Source: an uncultured bacterium (lineage in GTDB: Bacteria > Planctomycetota > Phycisphaerae > Phycisphaerales > UBA1924). From it: 25,233 bases of DNA. The notes below the pieces were generated by a model. It ran no database searches and was not told the DNA's origin. It saw only the letters and a list, made by a program, of their open reading frames with translations. Of this stretch, positions 22,164 to 25,233 are shown one piece after another. Both the position numbers and the translations under genes were made by a program. Position 1 is the stretch's first letter, and each line of letters starts with the position of its first letter. The stretch spans positions 1-25,233 of the forward strand of contig CALKYH010000007.1 of assembly GCA_938003595.1 (NCBI GenBank), given 5' to 3'.

Positions 22164-22991
22164 TCAGCTCACCAGCGAGTTGGCGCTTCCGCCCGTGCGG
22201 ATGAGGTCCATGTCGTTCAGGAACTTGGCCGCCACCAGGTTGATGATGATGATGGCGATGAACGACACGACGAAGGTGTCGGTGGTCGCCCGCCCCACGC
22301 CCTCGGCCCCGGGGCGGCAGTTGAAGCCCTTGTAGCACGAGATGACGCCGATCGCGGCGCCGAACATGAGGGACTTCACAAGCCCGTTGAAGACATCGAA
22401 CCACGAAACGAACGCCGCCGTGAAGCGCCAGTACTGCTCCGGGTTGGCGTCGTAGAAGCGGGTGGTGACGATCCATCCGCCGACGACGCCGCAGAGGTTG
22501 GAGGCGACCGTCAGGGCGGGGATCATGACGACGCACGCCACCACGCGGGGCGCGACCAGGACGCGCATGGGGTCGGCGGCCATGGCGCGCATGGCGTCGA
22601 GCTGCTCGGTCACGCGCATGGAGCCGATCTCCGCGGCCAACGAGCAGCCCACGCGACCGGCGAGCATGACCGCCGCCAGCACCGGGCCGATCTGCTTGAC
22701 GAGCGAGATGTTGATCACGCCGCCGAGGCGGTCCTCCTGGCCGATCATGGCGAACTGCAGGTAGCCCTCGATCGCGAGGATCGCGCCGATGAAGGCGCCC
22801 GTGAGCGCGATGACGGGCACGGACATCGCCCCGATGAAGAACAGCTGCGGGGCGAGCCGGCTCCACCTGGCCCACGCGGGGGCGCCCAGGGCGATCGCCG
22901 AGACGGTCCCGCCCGCGAAGCGGGTGAACGAGCCGAAGTGGACCACCGCGCGGGTGATCCGTCGTCCCAGGCGTTCGATGGGCGTCGCCAT
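22164..22991 (-). CDS. mlaE: MlaE-type lipid-transport ABC permease
   Basis: A 275-residue inner-membrane permease of the MlaE/YrbE family, which moves phospholipids between inner and outer membranes with an MlaF ATPase and MlaD MCE protein. The family core AGRVGCSLAAEIGSMRVTEQLDAM is at about 111-134. It is followed by hydrophobic helices (PRVVACVVMIPALTVASNLCGVVGG; GAAIGVISCYKG; FVVSFIAIIIINLVA). The ATG at 22991 lacks a clear Shine-Dalgarno, but the gene begins 27 bases after the tsaB stop and is probably coupled to it. No mlaF or mlaD lies in the window: downstream on this strand is the convergent adk. Partners are therefore encoded elsewhere. Confidence 0.92.
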   Translation of the reverse strand: MATPIERLGRRITRAVVHFGSFTRFAGGTVSAIALGAPAWARWSRLAPQLFFIGAMSVPVIALTGAFIGAILAIEGYLQFAMIGQEDRLGGVINISLVKQIGPVLAAVMLAGRVGCSLAAEIGSMRVTEQLDAMRAMAADPMRVLVAPRVVACVVMIPALTVASNLCGVVGGWIVTTRFYDANPEQYWRFTAAFVSWFDVFNGLVKSLMFGAAIGVISCYKGFNCRPGAEGVGRATTDTFVVSFIAIIIINLVAAKFLNDMDLIRTGGSANSLVS

Positions 22992-23018
22992 GAGCCGGGA
23001 GGATAGTCGTTCCAGGAT

Positions 23019-23765
23019 TCAATGACGGGCGGCACGCCCGAGCTCTCGCCACTTCCGGACGGCCTCGGCCTCTCGGGGATACAGAGGCAGCAATCCCTCG
23101 GGCGGCGTCGAGGCCCGACCTCGGGACGCAAGGAGCAGGGGCACGGCGCCAAGGGTCAGCGGCAGCACCGCCCATCCCGATCGCGACGCCGCTTCGCGGA
23201 AAGAGTCGGGAAGGAAGGTGTCAGCAACAATGGCCGTGAACGCCATCGGGTCGGCGAGGCCCGAGAGGGCCGCGGCGTCCACCAGCCGACCCGCGGCCAG
23301 TTCCTTCGGCTCGCCGCTCGGAACAGAACGCTCATAAACAGTCGCCCAGACGGTCTCCCGCTTGCTCGCGAGCAGCACGGCGAATCGTGAGGGAAGCCCG
23401 TCGGCTCGCGCGGCGACCGCCGCGGTCTCGACGCCGACACAGCCGGCGCCCGTTGTCTCGGCGATCATCCGGGCGCCGGCCACGGCGATGCGGAGCGCCG
23501 AGTAGCCACCGGGCCCGATCGAGACGGCGACGCGGGCGAGGTCCGACGGCGCGAGCCCGGAGGAGGTGAACAGGCGGTCGATGGCCGGGGCGAGGGCGTC
23601 GTCATGCCGGGCCCGGGGCGATAGTCGCTCGGCCGCGAGGAGCTCGATCGGCGCCGCGGGGTTCGTCCAGTCAGCGCAGCGGGCGAGGGCCACCTCCCCG
23701 GGGACCATGGGGTCCGCCGAGGGGTTGCTGGTCTCGATGGCGAGGCAGAGCGAGTCGCCGGGCAT
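23019..23765 (-). CDS. tsaB: tRNA t6A modification protein TsaB
   Basis: A 248-residue cytoplasmic protein of the ASKHA fold. TsaB is the platform partner of TsaD in making threonylcarbamoyladenosine on ANN-decoding tRNAs. The N-terminus LCLAIETSNPSADP is the family's phosphate loop. The region SPRARHDDALAPAIDRLF, then VAVSIGPGGYSALRIAVAGARMIAE, matches the TsaB signature (usually GPGSFTGLR); GGYSALR is a divergent form. The C-terminal half is typical for TsaB in being variable. The ATG at 23765 is preferred to an upstream TTG at 23789 that lies against the terminator; neither has a strong Shine-Dalgarno. It is followed by the MlaE gene. Only 25 bases separate its ATG from the terminator of the preceding gene, leaving little room for a promoter. 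Confidence 0.88.
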   Translation of the reverse strand: MPGDSLCLAIETSNPSADPMVPGEVALARCADWTNPAAPIELLAAERLSPRARHDDALAPAIDRLFTSSGLAPSDLARVAVSIGPGGYSALRIAVAGARMIAETTGAGCVGVETAAVAARADGLPSRFAVLLASKRETVWATVYERSVPSGEPKELAAGRLVDAAALSGLADPMAFTAIVADTFLPDSFREAASRSGWAVLPLTLGAVPLLLASRGRASTPPEGLLPLYPREAEAVRKWRELGRAARH

Positions 23766-23790
23766 GGCCGAGACTGTAGGTGGAAACAAC

Positions 23791-23823
23791 AGGGCCCCGC
23801 GCCGGGTGACGACGCGGGGCCCT
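23791..23823 (-). terminator. Intrinsic terminator of the OmpA-like lipoprotein gene
   Basis: Perfect 11-base stem (AGGGCCCCGCG 23791-23801 with CGCGGGGCCCT 23813-23823), 11-base loop, followed on the minus strand by GTTGTTTCC. It lies 33 bases after the stop of the lipoprotein gene and just before tsaB. The U-tract is interrupted, so read-through into tsaB is possible. Confidence 0.75.
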
Positions 23824-23855
23824 GACGGATCAACGATTGGAGAGCGTCTCGGCCC

Positions 23856-24701
23856 TTACTTGACGGGCTCGAAGGCGCGGCCCGACGGCGCCGGGGCGCT
23901 GGGCGCGGGCTCGGTCACGCCGCTGGGGATATTCGCGCTGCCGGACGCGACGAGGAACACCTCGACGCGGCGGTTCTCGGGGGTGCCGGCGCGACCCGGG
24001 CGGTTGGGGACTGCGGGGCGGTACTCGCCCCAGCCGCCGACTTCCATGCGGTCGCGGGAGATGCCGTCGGTCGCGAGGACATCGCGGACCGAGATCGCGC
24101 GGTGGGCGGACAGGTGCGTGTTGGTCGGATGACGCGCGGCGGTAGCGGACGAGATGGGCACGCTGTCGGTGTGACCAACGATGCGGATGTCGTACACGCT
24201 CGCGGAGGGCGAGCCGAGCACGCGGGCCAGGGCGTCGAGCGCCTGCTTGCCGGCGGGCTGAACCTCGGTGGAGCCCGAGGCGAAGGTCAGGTCGCTGCTG
24301 AAGCGGAGCATGCCCCGCTTGGCGTCGTAGGTGAGCACCCCGGGGTTGGACTCGGCGAGCGCGCGGAGGGCGGCGTCGGTCTCGGGGTTGAGCACGACGT
24401 CCATGTTGTTCAGGCGCGACTCGAGGGCCCGGTAGTCCTCCATGAGCTTGGCCAAGCGCTGGCGGAGTTCGGCGTTGGTGCCTTCGGCGCCGGTCAGGCC
24501 GCCCTCCTGGTCGGACAGGCGCTGCTGCAGGAGACGGATCTCCTGGTTGAGCGCGTCGAGCTGGGCCTCGAGGTCCTGGTTCTGGGCGAGGGTGCTGCGG
24601 TAGGCCGCGTCGAGCTGGGCGTACTTCTGGTCGGTCGCACAGCCGGAGAGAGTGGCCACCGCAAGGCCGGAGAGGACGAGCACAGGGAACAGCCGGTTCA
24701 T
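23856..24701 (-). CDS. OmpA/Pal-type peptidoglycan-binding lipoprotein
   Basis: A 281-residue lipoprotein. The ATG at 24701 is fixed by AAGGAG 6 bases upstream. The signal peptide ends in lipobox LSGC with Cys21. Residues of about 30-98 form a coiled coil (AQNQDLEAQLDALNQEIRLLQ, then LRQRLAKLMEDYRALESRLN). About 120-258 is an OmpA C-terminal domain: LTFASGSTEVQPAGKQAL, IRIVGHTDSVPI, LSAHRAISVRDVLATDGI and ENRRVEVFL; the Asp and Arg that bind meso-diaminopimelate in the family are present (HTDS, LSAHRA, ENRR). A Pro/Ala/Ser-rich tail ends the protein. It should tether the outer membrane to the cell wall. The MotB-like HTDSVPI spacing recalls stator proteins, but there is no transmembrane plug helix. 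It is monocistronic with its own terminator. Confidence 0.93.
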   Translation of the reverse strand: MNRLFPVLVLSGLAVATLSGCATDQKYAQLDAAYRSTLAQNQDLEAQLDALNQEIRLLQQRLSDQEGGLTGAEGTNAELRQRLAKLMEDYRALESRLNNMDVVLNPETDAALRALAESNPGVLTYDAKRGMLRFSSDLTFASGSTEVQPAGKQALDALARVLGSPSASVYDIRIVGHTDSVPISSATAARHPTNTHLSAHRAISVRDVLATDGISRDRMEVGGWGEYRPAVPNRPGRAGTPENRRVEVFLVASGSANIPSGVTEPAPSAPAPSGRAFEPVK

Positions 24702-24835
24702 CGAGGGCTCCTTAGGGGCAGTCGCGCAAATCCGGCGCATCCGCGCCGCGTTCGGGGGAGCATATCCTGCGGCTCCTCCCGGGTTCTCGGTCCTGACAAA
24801 TACCGCCGGAGCATCGGCCTTTTTTCCCCCCTTCC
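24702..24835. other. Divergent intergenic region with a T6C6 tract
   Basis: 134 bases between the divergent OmpA-like and amidohydrolase genes. A homopolymer junction TTTTTTCCCCCC spans 24820-24831, only 4 bases before the amidohydrolase ATG, in the place of a Shine-Dalgarno. The minus-strand promoter of the lipoprotein gene must lie here (TTGTCA at about 24793-24798 and TATGCT are the nearest boxes, but their spacing is too wide), so no promoter is called. Confidence 0.4.
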
Positions 24836-25233
24836 ATGAATCGTTCCCCCAAGAACCCTGAGCCGGAGAGGCCCGTCCTAATCGCCGCTGGGGGTGTCGC
24901 GGACGGGGCGGGGCTCGATGCGGCGCCCGGGGCCGTGCTGGCGACGGTGGACGGCGCCGGGCTGACGATCCACGCCTCGGGGCCGACCTCCGAGGTCGAG
25001 AGACACCCACTGGCCAACGGCGCCCGGCGCGTGGACCTTCCGAACCATGTGCTCATCCCCGGGCTGGTCAACGCGCACAGCCACCTCGATCTGACCCACG
25101 CGGGCCCGCGCCCGTACCTGCGGGAAGGTGGGTTCCGGGGCTGGCTTGAGATGGTCCTGAAGGTTCGGTTGCCGGACGAGGCGGCGATTCGCGCCAGCGT
25201 TGGCCGCGGGCCCTTCAGTTTTTTGGCCGCCTT
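24836..25233 (+). CDS. Amidohydrolase, N-terminal part (cut by window end)
   Basis: The first 132 residues of a metal-dependent hydrolase; the frame is open to the window end. The ATG at 24836 is the only start, since an in-frame TGA lies at 24794-24796. No Shine-Dalgarno is visible, only a pyrimidine tract. After a Pro/Lys leader, a beta-sandwich half (PVLIAAGGVADG, then RRVDLPNHVLIPGLVNAHSHLDLTHAG) leads to HxH metal ligands in NAHSHLD. This is the subtype-III amidohydrolase arrangement of cytosine deaminase / chlorohydrolase-like enzymes. GFRGWLEMVLKVR is also usual for that group. The substrate cannot be told. The last 12 codons read SVGRGPFSFLAA, where relatives usually have a SVRRGLxxSLAAG-like helix, and include a T6 run; this may be a sequencing-edge error. 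Confidence 0.85.
   Translation, partial: MNRSPKNPEPERPVLIAAGGVADGAGLDAAPGAVLATVDGAGLTIHASGPTSEVERHPLANGARRVDLPNHVLIPGLVNAHSHLDLTHAGPRPYLREGGFRGWLEMVLKVRLPDEAAIRASVGRGPFSFLAA

Noticed and set aside
24800..24830. Plus-strand terminator formed by a short GCCG/CGGC hairpin plus the T6 run
   Set aside because: The stem is only four pairs, and no plus-strand gene precedes it; the neighbouring upstream gene is on the minus strand.
1..25233. Mobile elements, CRISPR arrays, tRNA or rRNA genes, phage or defence genes
   Set aside because: No transposase, integrase, direct-repeat array, cloverleaf-like segment or defence-type protein was recognised on either strand.

Overview
The window is a high-GC (roughly two-thirds G+C by eye) bacterial chromosome segment. 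It carries no tRNA, rRNA, CRISPR array, insertion sequence or phage gene that I can see. The best lineage guess is a planctomycete of the Phycisphaerae type. The grounds are an exported protein ending in a short dockerin/EF-hand-like tail (residues FDTNGDG...ADLN...NCP), the style of the pilin and secretin genes, and the gene mixture; this is inference from protein style, not a tree.

Layout. (a) 1-2610: an exported beta-sandwich protein with the dockerin-like tail faces two minus-strand genes, an exported ABM-like protein and an HTH-receiver regulator, across a perfect bidirectional hairpin terminator. (b) 2611-5257: a 433-base divergent control region, then a large exported HEAT-repeat protein that contains a degenerate receiver-like domain. 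(c) 5522-19598: a nearly uninterrupted plus-strand block encoding a type IV pilus / type II secretion-like machine. The order is pilin (with its own terminator), small membrane protein, PilM, PilN, PilO, PilP-like, secretin, TPR lipoprotein, histidine kinase, single-domain response regulator, GAF-HD-GYP protein, STAS protein, assembly ATPase (PilB/GspE) and inner-membrane platform (PilC/GspF). Seven junctions are four-base start/stop overlaps. No prepilin peptidase or PilT-type retraction ATPase is present. (d) 19595-22150: recJ on the minus strand, whose stop shares a CTAG with that of pilC, and a divergent adk. (e) 22164-24701: minus-strand genes for an MlaE-type permease, TsaB and an OmpA/Pal-type lipoprotein, the last with its own terminator. 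(f) 24836-end: the start of an amidohydrolase cut by the window edge.

How it fits together. The machine genes (PilM-N-O-P-Q plus PilB/PilC and pilin) should build one envelope-spanning fibre or secretion apparatus. A complete signalling cassette (kinase, receiver, HD-GYP c-di-GMP phosphodiesterase, STAS switch) sits between the secretin/TPR genes and the ATPase, translationally coupled to it, and the ATPase has an MshEN-type N-terminus. This suggests locally wired control of pilus assembly or secretion. The most striking sequence-level signal is separate from the genes: the tetranucleotide ACGT is almost absent (4 found by reading, about 70 expected from composition), with NAT-GTN codon pairs used where NAC-GTN would be expected.
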